Origin: Candidatus Babelota bacterium
GTDB taxonomy: Bacteria > Babelota > Babeliae > Babelales > UASB340
Assembly (NCBI GenBank): GCA_014730005.1
Contig: WJIY01000047.1
Coordinates: forward strand, 1 to 61,952
Length of the DNA: 61,952 nucleotides
Direction: 5' to 3'
Shown: piece by piece, positions 42,359-52,083 of the stretch
Layout of the letters: each line of letters begins with the position of its first letter
Numbering within the stretch: position 1 is the first letter of the stretch
The notes under the pieces: generated by a model
Databases searched by the model: none
Told to the model about the DNA's origin: nothing
The model's input: only the letters and a program-made list of their open reading frames with translations
Translations under genes and position numbers: made by a program

Positions 42359-42428
42359 ATATCAAAAACTTTAAAAAGTTCTATAAGTAATAAAAAATAT
42401 CTAATAATTGAAAATATGATAAATGCAA

Positions 42429-42457
42429 TGTACATTTTTTAATAACACAAATATAAT
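42429..42457 (+). promoter_or_regulatory. Probable promoter of alaS
   Basis: TGTACA (42429-42434), 17 bases, perfect TATAAT (42452-42457). The predicted leader before alaS is about 80 bases. Confidence 0.5.
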
Positions 42458-42543
42458 CCTACGCTAACCGACCTCGTCAAAACTTCAATTACCTGTAAAC
42501 TTTGAATCATAAATAAATTATAAATATAAATTAGGATAAATAA

Positions 42544-45153
42544 ATGAATTCATTTGAAATTCGTCAAAAATTTTTAGATTTTTTTAAAAAAAATAATCAT
42601 ACAATTATTCCAAGCTCTTCTTTAATCCCAAAAAATGACCCATCATTACTTTTTACCAATGCAGGAATGAATCAATTTAAAAATGTTTTTTTGGGAAAAG
42701 AAAAAAGATCCTATAAAAATGCTGCATCAATTCAAAAATGTGTTAGAGCGGGAGGAAAACATAACGATTTAGATGAAGTTGGATTCACAAATAAACATTT
42801 AACATTTTTTGAAATGATGGGAAATTTTTCCTTCGGTGGATATTTTAAAGAGCAAACAATTAAATATGCTTGGCAATTTTTAATAAAAACATTAAAACTT
42901 CAATCTAAAAACCTTGTAATCAGTGTCTATAAAAAAGATAATCAAAGTTACAAAATCTGGAATGAAAAAATAAAAATACCTCCAGAAAAAATTTACAAAC
43001 TAGGCGAAAAAGATAATTTTTGGCAAATGGGTGAAACAGGACCTTGCGGTCCTTGCTCTGAAATTCATTTGGATTATGGGAAAAATATTGGATGTAAAAA
43101 ATCAAATTGTAACCCGTCATGCGATTGTGGAAGATTCATTGAAATTTGGAATTTAGTATTTATAGAGTTTGATCGTCAGGAAAACGGTGAGTTTTTACAG
43201 CTAAAACCAAAAGGAATCGACACCGGAATGGGCTTTGAACGCCTTTGCATGATTATGCAAAAAAAGAATACAATTTTTCAAATTGATACATTCGAAATTT
43301 TAATTAAAAAAATCGAAGAACTAACTAAAGTTTCTTACAAAAAATCTAATGATCAAATCAAAAGTGCATTTCACGTTCTTGCAGATCATGCACGATCAAC
43401 ATCAATGCTTATTGCCGATGGTATAATACCATCAAATGAAGGTCGCGGATATGTTTTAAGAAAAATTATTAGAAGAGCATCTCTTTTTTTACAAAAACTT
43501 TCTGATAATCACAAAATATTTGAAGCAATTGCTAACGAATTCATTTTATATTTTGGTCAAATTTATTCTGAACTTAAAAAAAATAAAAAATTTATATTGC
43601 AAACAATAGAAAACGAGGTAGAAAAATTTGCAACAAACCTAACTATAGGTAAAAATGTTTTAGAAAAGTATATTAAAAAAACTTTAGAACAAAATAAAAA
43701 AACTTTATCTGGTAAACAAATTTTCAAACTTTATGATACTTATGGTTTTCCTCCCGAAATTACAAGAGTTATTGCAAAAGAAAACAATCTCAATCTCGAT
43801 ATGCAAGGCTTTGAAAAAGAAATGAATAAACAAAAAGAACAATCCGGCAAAAAAATAAAAAGCAAAGAATTTAAGCTTGAAATTCCAGAAAAAATATCAA
43901 CAAAATTTGTAGGTTATGAAAAATTAGAAATTGAAACAAAAATAAATTTTATCAATTATCAAAATTCTTATATTTGGCTTATTACAAAGGAAACACCTTT
44001 TTATGTTGAAAGTGGGGGACAAGTTAGTGATCAAGGATGGTTAATTATTAACAATCATACTTATCCGATTTTAGACTTCTATAAAGTTGATACAACCATA
44101 AATCCCGCAATTGCTGTTAAAATTTCAATCAAAGAACTAAATGAAAAAATAAAAATAGGAACCAAAATAAAATGCGTTGTTGATTATTACAAAAGGATAA
44201 ACACACAAAAAAATCATACAGCAACACATTTATTACAAACGGCTTTAATTCAAATCTTGGGCACCCATGTTAAACAAGCTGGTTCATATGTTAATGATAC
44301 ATTGCTTAGGTTTGATTTCACAAACCCAAACAGTTTAACCAAAGATCAAATTAAAAAAATTGAAAACATTGTAAATCAAAAAATTCAAGAAGATATTGAA
44401 TTAAAAATATTCAATACAACTTTGAAGAAAGCACACCAAGCTGGAGTTAAGGCTTTTTTTGGCGAAAAATATAATCCTGAAAAAGTTCGTGTCGTTCAAA
44501 TTTCAGATTTTTCTGCAGAACTTTGCGGTGGAACACATGTTAAAAGAACAGGAGAAATTGGTTGTTTTAAAATAGAAAATGAACTTGCATTATCCTCAGG
44601 GATTAGGCGTATAAATGCAAAAACTGGTCCTGAAGCAATCAAGTTATTTCAACAAAATTTTAAAATTACAAAAAATTTATCCGAACATTTCAAAGTTGAA
44701 ATAAGCAATATTATCAACATGGTACAAAAACAAACACAAAACTTACAAGATGCATTAAATGAAATAAAAAATTTAAAAAAGAAATTATATTCTGTTCAAA
44801 TACCAATTTGGCAAAAAGAAGTAAATCTCATAGGAAAGATACCATTTTTATTTCTTGAACTTACTGATTTAAAAAGTAATGATGCAAAAAATATTTTTGA
44901 AAAAATCGAAAAAACTTCACCTGGTTTTTATTTTATAATTTCAAAAAATACTGAAAAACCAAATGTTATAAATTATTTTGCATATGTAAGTACTAAATGG
45001 CAACCACAAGTAGACCTTAAAGAATTCAATAAATTTTTAAAAGAAAAATTTGAATTCAAAGGTGGCGGGAATAAACAAATGATGCAAGGTGGCGGTATTC
45101 TACCTGACAAAGATATCAAAAAACAAATTCAAAATTGGATAAAAATTCTTTAA
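42544..45153 (+). CDS. alaS: Alanyl-tRNA synthetase
   Basis: Class II synthetase, 869 residues, full length. Motif 1/2 regions LLFTNAGMNQFKNVFLG and FEMMGNFSFGGYF, zinc-type TGPCGPCSEIHLDYG, motif 3 NEGRGYVLRKIIRRA. The editing domain has HTATHLLQTAL (His pair) and ELCGGTHVKRTGEIG (Cys and His). The C-Ala domain is short and ends with GGGNKQMMQGGG. It charges all tRNA-Ala through G3:U70, so both tRNA-Ala genes in the window, including the one with the odd anticodon loop, should be its substrates. Confidence 0.97.
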   Translation: MNSFEIRQKFLDFFKKNNHTIIPSSSLIPKNDPSLLFTNAGMNQFKNVFLGKEKRSYKNAASIQKCVRAGGKHNDLDEVGFTNKHLTFFEMMGNFSFGGYFKEQTIKYAWQFLIKTLKLQSKNLVISVYKKDNQSYKIWNEKIKIPPEKIYKLGEKDNFWQMGETGPCGPCSEIHLDYGKNIGCKKSNCNPSCDCGRFIEIWNLVFIEFDRQENGEFLQLKPKGIDTGMGFERLCMIMQKKNTIFQIDTFEILIKKIEELTKVSYKKSNDQIKSAFHVLADHARSTSMLIADGIIPSNEGRGYVLRKIIRRASLFLQKLSDNHKIFEAIANEFILYFGQIYSELKKNKKFILQTIENEVEKFATNLTIGKNVLEKYIKKTLEQNKKTLSGKQIFKLYDTYGFPPEITRVIAKENNLNLDMQGFEKEMNKQKEQSGKKIKSKEFKLEIPEKISTKFVGYEKLEIETKINFINYQNSYIWLITKETPFYVESGGQVSDQGWLIINNHTYPILDFYKVDTTINPAIAVKISIKELNEKIKIGTKIKCVVDYYKRINTQKNHTATHLLQTALIQILGTHVKQAGSYVNDTLLRFDFTNPNSLTKDQIKKIENIVNQKIQEDIELKIFNTTLKKAHQAGVKAFFGEKYNPEKVRVVQISDFSAELCGGTHVKRTGEIGCFKIENELALSSGIRRINAKTGPEAIKLFQQNFKITKNLSEHFKVEISNIINMVQKQTQNLQDALNEIKNLKKKLYSVQIPIWQKEVNLIGKIPFLFLELTDLKSNDAKNIFEKIEKTSPGFYFIISKNTEKPNVINYFAYVSTKWQPQVDLKEFNKFLKEKFEFKGGGNKQMMQGGGILPDKDIKKQIQNWIKIL

Positions 45154-45168
45154 GATTTCTAATTTTTT

Positions 45169-45817
45169 TTATAAAAAATCTGTAAGTCCAACAATTTGCC
45201 CATTTTGAATTTGCCAGAATTGCTTAACTTTCTCCTTAATTTCTTTTCTTTTTCGTTTTTCGTCTTGATCACATTTACTAAAACGATCAAAAGCATAATT
45301 ATGTTTTATTCTAGCTGTTGATACATCATTTTTACTCAATTGTATTTTTTTGATTAAACAAAAAATTAACAATCTCCGGGTAACAATAAAAAATCGCGTA
45401 AAATACTTTGATTATTGTCTTTAAATTTAAGTTAGCTTTATTTTCAATTAAACATTTTAATACGGCCAAATTTCCATTTTTACAAGCTAAATGTGCAGGA
45501 ATTTAATCGTAGCAATTTTTAACATTTGTCTTTGCATCCAAATCTATTAAAAATTTACATAATTCTGTGTTTCCAGCAATTGCTGTACAATGTAGCAAGG
45601 GTAATTTATCTGATCGACAATTATTATTTTTTTTATATTTTTCATCAATTAAACTATCATTCATTATCATCTGTCTATTTAAAATTTTTTCACACAACCT
45701 ATTCAAATTTTTTTTATATTTAATAACTTTTTTATATAGTCTTCATTTGGTTGATTATCAATCTTCACACCTGCTTTTGTGAACGCAAATAAAAAGACAT
45801 AGTTAATTTTATTCATT
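45169..45817 (-). pseudogene. Ankyrin-repeat gene broken by stops and frameshifts
   Basis: Reading leftward from ATG 45817, MNKINYVFLFAFTKAGVK continues to a stop after LLNIKKI. A frame change near the A-run gives NRLCEKILNRQM, then LPLLHCTAIAGNTELCKFLI (an ankyrin repeat), and stops after NCYD. The same frame continues beyond that stop as IPAHLACKNGNLAVLKCLIE (a second repeat) followed by NKANLNL; another frameshift leads to a DNNQSILRDFLLLPGDC tail, and a last piece ends at 45169. At least two frameshifts and one internal stop separate these parts, so it is a decayed ankyrin protein. Confidence 0.8.
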
Positions 45818-45898
45818 GAAATCCTTATTTTTATAAGGTATAAAATTATTTTTTAGCGAAAAAATATAATATTTATCTCATTTTTAAAAAGGAAAATT

Positions 45899-47143
45899 TT
45901 GAAAAACTTTTGTAAATTTTTATTTTTAACTTTTTTGTTCATTTGTAAATCAAACATGAACTTTGCAATGCCAGAATTTGATTTTATAAATTTTGCTCAA
46001 ACTTTTTTTAATCAATATAAAGAATACGACAGTCAAAATAGTTCTAACTTATACCCAACTAATTTCATTTCCAAAGATGAATTTTTAACTACAATTGAAC
46101 AATTCAAAAATACAATGAATTCTTTTTTAGATGAAACAATGCAAACCAAGCTACAACAATTAGATAGTCAATATCATCCTTTCCACGAATATGTTCAAAA
46201 GCTTGAAGTCTCTGCAAACACAAATATAAAAGCAATTGGGGACATACATTCGAGTGCCCATTCATTAATAAGAAATATGCTGAGATGGATGGCTGAAAAA
46301 CATTTAAATAATGATTTTTCTGCGAACGGACCAATAATATTTACAGGAGACTATATCAGTAGAGGAAGATATGGTGCAGAAGTTTTATATTTAATTATGA
46401 AATTAAAAATAAAAAATCCTTATTCCGTCTTCCCAATAAAAGGCAATCATGAACTTCCATATCTTGCACAAAAGTTCGGATTCAAGAATGAAATTTCTCA
46501 AAAATACGGAAATGATGTTTTTGAAAAAATCATCGAAATTTTTAATTTATTGCCTAGTACTCTGTATTTAGTATGCAACACAAATACCATTAAATTCTGT
46601 CATGGAATAATACCTTTTGATAACAATAAAAAACCATTAATCCCAGAAACCATGATTAATGAATTAAGAAATTTTTCAACAAAATTAATTACTTTTAACA
46701 AAAATTTACATTTGGGAGAAATTTACGCAAGTCGTAAAGAAAAAGTCAAAAATTCATCAAAAGCACGTAACGAAGCAAATTTAATTACAATACCAATTGT
46801 TAAAAATTTGCTCGATTCTAGCAATTTAAAAACTTTAATTCGTGGCCATGACCATGCTTACTATTCAGTATTAGCTTCTGGAAAATATCCAATTTTTCAA
46901 CAAATTCCTTTAGCAACATATCCCGTATATACTTTGATGTCTTGTCCAGAAGGACAAGGAGATATATGTTATAGTGAAGGTTATATAACAATTGTAACAT
47001 CTGAATATTTTTTTGATTGGAACTTAATCCCTTATAATCAAATTTTAAACCCAAAACGCAACGAAAAATACGTCCATTTTTATAATAATATAAATCAAGA
47101 ATATGAATTTAGTTGGAACGAAAATCCTCAATTACATAATTAA
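45899..47143 (+). CDS. Secreted PPP-family serine/threonine phosphatase-like protein
   Basis: A 414-residue protein with a signal peptide (about 1-23, cut near FAMP). The metallophosphatase motifs appear in PPP order: AIGDIHSSAHS (D115, H117), FTGDYISRGRYGAE (D151, R155), PIKGNHELPY (N183, H184), FCHGIIPF (H235) and IRGHDHAYYS (H317, H319). GDYISRG and GNHE are close to the GDYVDRG and GNHE of eukaryotic PP1/PP2A phosphatases. It starts at TTG with AAGGAAA upstream. A role in dephosphorylating host proteins is inferred from export and family. A non-protein phosphoester substrate is the alternative. Confidence 0.8.
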   Translation: MKNFCKFLFLTFLFICKSNMNFAMPEFDFINFAQTFFNQYKEYDSQNSSNLYPTNFISKDEFLTTIEQFKNTMNSFLDETMQTKLQQLDSQYHPFHEYVQKLEVSANTNIKAIGDIHSSAHSLIRNMLRWMAEKHLNNDFSANGPIIFTGDYISRGRYGAEVLYLIMKLKIKNPYSVFPIKGNHELPYLAQKFGFKNEISQKYGNDVFEKIIEIFNLLPSTLYLVCNTNTIKFCHGIIPFDNNKKPLIPETMINELRNFSTKLITFNKNLHLGEIYASRKEKVKNSSKARNEANLITIPIVKNLLDSSNLKTLIRGHDHAYYSVLASGKYPIFQQIPLATYPVYTLMSCPEGQGDICYSEGYITIVTSEYFFDWNLIPYNQILNPKRNEKYVHFYNNINQEYEFSWNENPQLHN

Positions 47144-47190
47144 AAAATACAAAAAATGTCTTTATCCTTATAAATTATAAATAAATGATT

Positions 47191-47229
47191 TTGCTTGTAA
47201 CTATATATTAAATATGTAGTTGCAAGCAA
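47191..47229. terminator. Terminator between the phosphatase gene and clpB
   Basis: TTGCTTGTAACTA (47191-47203) pairs with TAGTTGCAAGCAA (47217-47229) with one G-T pair and a 13-base loop, in the gap between the two convergent genes. Confidence 0.65.
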
Positions 47230-47236
47230 TTTGAAA

Positions 47237-49795
47237 TTAATCTATTAAAATTTTATCCCCTTTTACATCAACAAAATATGTTTTTTTATTTGGATTTCGT
47301 AAAATCATACTAGCCAACTTATTTGTTACATAATGTTGGATTGCGCGTTTCAATGGTCGTGCACCAAATTCTTTGGAATATCCAAGATCGGCCAACTTTT
47401 TAATTGAATCATCTGTAAATTTAAGTTCAATATTTTTTTCTTGCATACGTTTTTTCAATTGTTTTATTTGTATTAAAACAATTTCTTGAACATCCGTTTT
47501 GGTCAATGATCTAAAGTAAATTGTTTCATCTATTCTATTTAAAAATTCAGGTCGGAAATGCTTATGTAATAAATTTTCAATTTCAGTTCTAACTCTTTGA
47601 TCAATCTCTCCAGCTTGCAAAATTAAGTCTGAACCGATATTTGATGTCATAATTACAATGCAATTTTTAAAAGAAACATATCGGCCTTGCGAATCTGTCA
47701 AATGTCCATCATCTAAAATTTGTAAAAATAAATTGAAAACATCTGGATGAGCTTTTTCAATTTCATCAAACAAAACAACTGAATAAGGATGCCTTCTAAC
47801 CTTTTCTGTTAATTGTCCTCCTTCTTCATATCCAACATAACCTGGAGGTGCGCCAATAAGTTTTGCAATAGAATGTTTTTCCATATATTCAGACATATCA
47901 ATTCTTATCATCTGATGTTCATCATTAAACAAATAATCCGCTAATGTTCTAGCTACTTCCGTTTTTCCAACACCCGTTGGTCCTAAAAATAAAAATGAAC
48001 CTATCGGTTTATTTGGATCTGCGATTCCAGTACGATGAACACGAATAGTATCTGCAATTTTTGTAATTGCTTCATTCTGGCCAACAACTCGTTGATGTAA
48101 AACTTTTTCCATATTGATTAGTTTTTCACTTTCATCTTCTTTTAACTTTTCAACAGGTATCTTAACCCACCTAGAAAGAACAGAAGCTATGTCTTGCTCA
48201 TCTACTTTCTCTTTAATCAGATTTGTATTTGCCTTTTTCAAAGCTTCTTGTTGCTTTTTTAATTCTTCTTCCAGTTTAACTAAAGTTCCATATTTAATTC
48301 GGGATGCGGTTGTAAAATCACCTTCTCTTTCAGCTTGAGCAAATGCAATATTTGCATTTTCAATTTTTTCTTTTATTTTTTGAATCTCTTCTAGAGGCTT
48401 TCTCTCTGCTTGCCAAAGTTCCAAAAATTTTCGATTTTCTTCTTTTAAGTTTGCAAGTTCTTTTTCTAATTCTTCTAATCTTTTTTTGGATTCCTCATCT
48501 TTCTCTTTTTCAAGTGCAACTTTTTCAATCTCTAATTGTCTTATTTTTCTCTCTAATTTATCCATCTCTTCAGGTTTTGAATCAATTGCCATTTTAACCA
48601 TCGATGCAGCTTCATCAACAAGATCAATAGCTTTATCAGGCAAAAACCGATCAGGAATCATTTTTGCTGCCAAATTTGCCGCCGCAACTAATGCTTGGTC
48701 TTTTATTCTAATTCCATGATGCATTTCATAGCGTTCTTTTAATCCTCTTAAAATTGAAATTGTATCCTCAATTGAAGGTTCATCTACTAAAACTTTTTGA
48801 AACCGTCTTTCAAGTGCTGCATCTTTTTCAATGTATTTTTTATATTCAACTGAAGTAGTAGCACCAATACAATGCAATACTCCTCGGGCAAGTGCAGGTT
48901 TTAACAAATTAGAAGCATCCATACCACCTTCCGCAGCACCTGCTCCAACTAACATATGCATTTCATCTATAAACAAAATAATTCTACCAGTTTCTTTTTC
49001 TATTGCTTTTAAAATTGATTTTAATCTTTCCTCAAACTCTCCACGAAACTTCGTTCCTGCAAGTAAAGCACCTAAATCTAAGGCTAAAATTTTACGATTT
49101 CTTAAACTTTCAGGAACATCCTGATTTATAATTCTTTGTGCTATACCTTCCACAATTGCAGTTTTACCAACACCAGGATCACCCACTAGCACTGGATTAT
49201 TTTTTGTTCTTCTAGATAAAATCTGAATAACTCTACGAATTTCAGCATCTCGACCAATAACATTATCTAATTTTCCTTCAGCAGCCATTTTAGTTAAATC
49301 ATGACAATATTTTTCTAAAACGCCATACTGTTGTTCAGCGCTTTTATCTTTAATAGTTACTCCTTTTCGTAAATTTTTTATCCAAGCCAAAACATTTGAT
49401 TGATTAAAATTGCTTTGTCTAAAAAAATCAATAATAGAATTAGACAATGTTTGAGTTTCTGAAAACGTCAAAAGACATGCATCTAAGCTAATAAAATCAT
49501 CATTAAGAGTTTTTGCTTTTTTTTCACATTCCTGTAAAAACTGCTGCAAAGAATAATCTGCTGTTGGTTCTCCCCCATGAATTTTTGCAATTTTATCTAA
49601 TTGTATTTCAACCAGTTGTTCCAAAAAACTCGTATCCACACCCAATTGGTTAAAACAAGATAAACAATAACTACTTTGCAAAGCTTGATTCAATAAATGC
49701 ACAGGTTGCAAGGTTGCATCATTTTGAGCTGATGCAAATGCAAAAGAATTTCGTATTAATTCCATAAACGAATTAGTAAATTTCTCAGAATTCAT
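47237..49795 (-). CDS. clpB: Disaggregating chaperone ClpB
   Basis: An 852-residue AAA+ hexamer that pulls proteins out of aggregates with DnaK/DnaJ. N domain at 1-150; first AAA+ module with [13 protein letters not shown] (about 205-217) and [12 protein letters not shown]; a long middle coiled coil (about 400-530) that marks ClpB as opposed to ClpA/ClpC; second AAA+ module with [15 protein letters not shown] (about 605-619) and [14 protein letters not shown], ending in the D2-small domain ([13 protein letters not shown]). No ClpP-binding loop is seen. No HrcA/CIRCE site is visible upstream. Confidence 0.96.
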   Translation of the reverse strand: MNSEKFTNSFMELIRNSFAFASAQNDATLQPVHLLNQALQSSYCLSCFNQLGVDTSFLEQLVEIQLDKIAKIHGGEPTADYSLQQFLQECEKKAKTLNDDFISLDACLLTFSETQTLSNSIIDFFRQSNFNQSNVLAWIKNLRKGVTIKDKSAEQQYGVLEKYCHDLTKMAAEGKLDNVIGRDAEIRRVIQILSRRTKNNPVLVGDPGVGKTAIVEGIAQRIINQDVPESLRNRKILALDLGALLAGTKFRGEFEERLKSILKAIEKETGRIILFIDEMHMLVGAGAAEGGMDASNLLKPALARGVLHCIGATTSVEYKKYIEKDAALERRFQKVLVDEPSIEDTISILRGLKERYEMHHGIRIKDQALVAAANLAAKMIPDRFLPDKAIDLVDEAASMVKMAIDSKPEEMDKLERKIRQLEIEKVALEKEKDEESKKRLEELEKELANLKEENRKFLELWQAERKPLEEIQKIKEKIENANIAFAQAEREGDFTTASRIKYGTLVKLEEELKKQQEALKKANTNLIKEKVDEQDIASVLSRWVKIPVEKLKEDESEKLINMEKVLHQRVVGQNEAITKIADTIRVHRTGIADPNKPIGSFLFLGPTGVGKTEVARTLADYLFNDEHQMIRIDMSEYMEKHSIAKLIGAPPGYVGYEEGGQLTEKVRRHPYSVVLFDEIEKAHPDVFNLFLQILDDGHLTDSQGRYVSFKNCIVIMTSNIGSDLILQAGEIDQRVRTEIENLLHKHFRPEFLNRIDETIYFRSLTKTDVQEIVLIQIKQLKKRMQEKNIELKFTDDSIKKLADLGYSKEFGARPLKRAIQHYVTNKLASMILRNPNKKTYFVDVKGDKILID

Positions 49796-49949
49796 TTTAA
49801 ACCTTCAATTTTTTAAAAAATCATTTATAAAATTTTATTTCATTATACAAAAGTATTTATATAGACATAAATTATTTTAATAATCAAGCTTAGGTAGTCA
49901 ATTTGCAAAAACTAATAAATAATTCAAAAATTTAAAGGAATTTAAGATT

Positions 49950-50789
49950 ATGAAAAAGATCATCTTTTTTATCTTGCTTACAACAAGTGATTTACTTGGA
50001 ATGTATAAAATGATGGATATAGAAAATCAACCTGAAACATCAACATCTCACACAATAACAAATTATTCTGAAATAAAATGCAACTTAATTAATTTACCCG
50101 ATGATATTTGGATAGAAATTCTAACACAACTTTTCTTAGGTCAAAATTTTACATCAGCCTTAAAAAATATAAATGCAATATCAAAAACATGTAAACGACT
50201 CAACAAATTATTACACAATCCAGAATTCTTAAAACGTTTTTTTAAACACTATATTCCCTGGGAAACTATACAAACAATATCAGAAAAAAATACAACCCTA
50301 TTTATACAAATACCTACGTCCAAACAAATAATTATTCTTATCAACTTGATAAATTCACTACGCAAAGAAAATAAAGATTTTGAATTCTTATCTAAATATT
50401 TAAAAAATTTCCAAAATTATATGAATCCACTTCTATACAAAAAAGACAAAATTAAATTAACAAATTTTTTTGACGAAATAAAATCAAAAAACATATCACC
50501 CGAGTTATTAATTTTATACGAACCTATATTTAAACAATTAACAGATGAAGAACAAGAATATATAACAACAAAATTAAATCCTTCCAAAATGTTCAAAATA
50601 TCCCGAAATGCTCAATCAAATTCAACTTTATCAAAGCAAATCAAAAAAATTTATTGTGTTTTTATTATAACAGGTTGTTGCATGCTTGCTTGTCCAATAT
50701 TAACCCTTATTTCAATTGTTACTTCTCTAAAAGATGACGAAAGAACTGAAATATATCCATTTGTAAATAACACAAACAGCACTTATTAA
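49950..50789 (+). CDS. Exported F-box protein with C-terminal membrane anchor
   Basis: A 279-residue protein. A short N-terminal hydrophobic segment (1-17) looks like a signal peptide. Residues 47-100 match the F-box: INLPDDIWIEILTQLF, then INAISKTCKRLNKLLHN and FLKRFFK. The central part (100-225) is helical and unassigned. Residues about 233-259 form a transmembrane segment (VFIITGCCMLACPILTLISIV) followed by a short polar tail. F-box proteins are substrate adaptors of eukaryotic SCF ubiquitin ligases through Skp1. In a bacterium this suggests recruitment of host ubiquitination. The C-terminal anchor is unusual for an F-box protein. The ribosome site AAAGGAA lies upstream. Confidence 0.75.
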   Translation: MKKIIFFILLTTSDLLGMYKMMDIENQPETSTSHTITNYSEIKCNLINLPDDIWIEILTQLFLGQNFTSALKNINAISKTCKRLNKLLHNPEFLKRFFKHYIPWETIQTISEKNTTLFIQIPTSKQIIILINLINSLRKENKDFEFLSKYLKNFQNYMNPLLYKKDKIKLTNFFDEIKSKNISPELLILYEPIFKQLTDEEQEYITTKLNPSKMFKISRNAQSNSTLSKQIKKIYCVFIITGCCMLACPILTLISIVTSLKDDERTEIYPFVNNTNSTY

Positions 50790-51003
50790 TTTGTATATTT
50801 GTTAAAATAAATGCCTTATACTTATCCAGAGACTTAAACACCCAAACAGGATAAATGGTAAAAAAAATAATTACTATGAAAAATATAATATTACTGATTG
50901 TGTTAAGCAAAACTTTTTTTAAAAAACGATTGATATTCAAAAAAAATCACGTAATTTTCTTTATCTAAATTTGGAGTTTATATAAAAACAAAAATTAACT
51001 TCA

Positions 51004-52041
51004 TTAAAAAACAATATAACTCAAATTGCGCGACGTTCCCCAAGCTTGTAAAAAATCAACAATTCTATAAGCACGTAATGTGTTTGAATTATCTTGAAAA
51101 GCTGGATCAATACATAAAACACGTTGTTTTCTTAAACTCCATCCAACAACTAAAATGAAATGACCATTTTCATAACTTTTAGCCCCTCCATTTAAAAATC
51201 CTCTAACACTGACTGCTACAGGAATTTTTTTTTTAAGGAAAGAATAAAGATGATTAAAATTATTTAACCTCTCAACCCTAAAATACTTTTTACCTTTTAA
51301 AGAATCAAAAGCTTGAGCCACATTTAAAATCCAATTTCCATAAATATCCAAATAACATTGATCTAAAACTAACTGAGCAAATTCTGGAATATAACTTTCA
51401 AGATTAATAGAATTATTAGAAAAATAATTAATCATCATGCTTAATGATGTAGGGGAGCATAAATCACGAAATCTTGGATGTTTTAAATTCATTTGTGATT
51501 GCGGCACAATTCCTTTAAGACAAATTGCCGGTAAAGTAATATTGCCTTTATCTATCTTAAATTTATTCATATTAGAAACACAAGCAAAAAGAGCCTTTAA
51601 ATTTTTTAAATCAGCACCTTTTTCTGCTACAACTTTAATACGAAATGAATTTGCTTTTTTTCCTCTATTCAAAATCATACGTACATGCTTGAGATGTACA
51701 CATGGATTCCTTGTATTAACAAAAGTTTGTTGATTTTTAACTCCCCACTCTGCAATTTTGTACCAATTTGACCAATAATTATGATGTAAACTGATCCAAA
51801 AAGAATATTGCCCCTTTCTCGGTCTAAATGAATTCCAAGAAACAATTATTTCATCAAAAGGTTTTTTTGCATGCACTTGCCAAATACAAGTTTTTTTATT
51901 TGATATATTATCGCCTACAAAATCACCTAATTTAAAAAATTTAGAATATGTACATGAAAAATCAGTATTCTGAGGAAATACAAAATTAAAAAAGAAAAAA
52001 TATTTACATGCATATAATAAAAATAAATTATTTCTCAACAC
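51004..52041 (-). CDS. Exported C39-like cysteine peptidase domain protein
   Basis: A 345-residue protein with an N-terminal hydrophobic segment (1-22). Residues about 40-160 are beta-rich and Trp/Phe-rich (DEIIVSWNSFRPRKGQYSFW), like a carbohydrate- or peptide-binding sandwich. Residues 185-345 form a papain-like domain of the Peptidase C39_2 type: FRDLCSPTSLSMMINYF (Cys195), SYENGHFILVVGWS (His294) and VLCIDPAFQDN (Asp312), giving the expected Cys-His-Asp triad. Such domains cleave peptides; with a signal peptide it acts outside the cytoplasm. Target unknown. The opening sequence is somewhat unusual for a signal peptide, so the exact start is uncertain. Confidence 0.75.
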   Translation of the reverse strand: MLRNNLFLLYACKYFFFFNFVFPQNTDFSCTYSKFFKLGDFVGDNISNKKTCIWQVHAKKPFDEIIVSWNSFRPRKGQYSFWISLHHNYWSNWYKIAEWGVKNQQTFVNTRNPCVHLKHVRMILNRGKKANSFRIKVVAEKGADLKNLKALFACVSNMNKFKIDKGNITLPAICLKGIVPQSQMNLKHPRFRDLCSPTSLSMMINYFSNNSINLESYIPEFAQLVLDQCYLDIYGNWILNVAQAFDSLKGKKYFRVERLNNFNHLYSFLKKKIPVAVSVRGFLNGGAKSYENGHFILVVGWSLRKQRVLCIDPAFQDNSNTLRAYRIVDFLQAWGTSRNLSYIVF

Positions 52042-52083
52042 GACTAAGCCCCCCTAAAATCCTTTTTTTTTAAGCTTATCACG

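Noticed and set aside
50719-50940. Minus-strand frame of 73 residues with a hydrophobic stretch
   Set aside because: It begins with TTG, has no ribosome site, and overlaps the end of the F-box gene. It reads as AT-rich noise.
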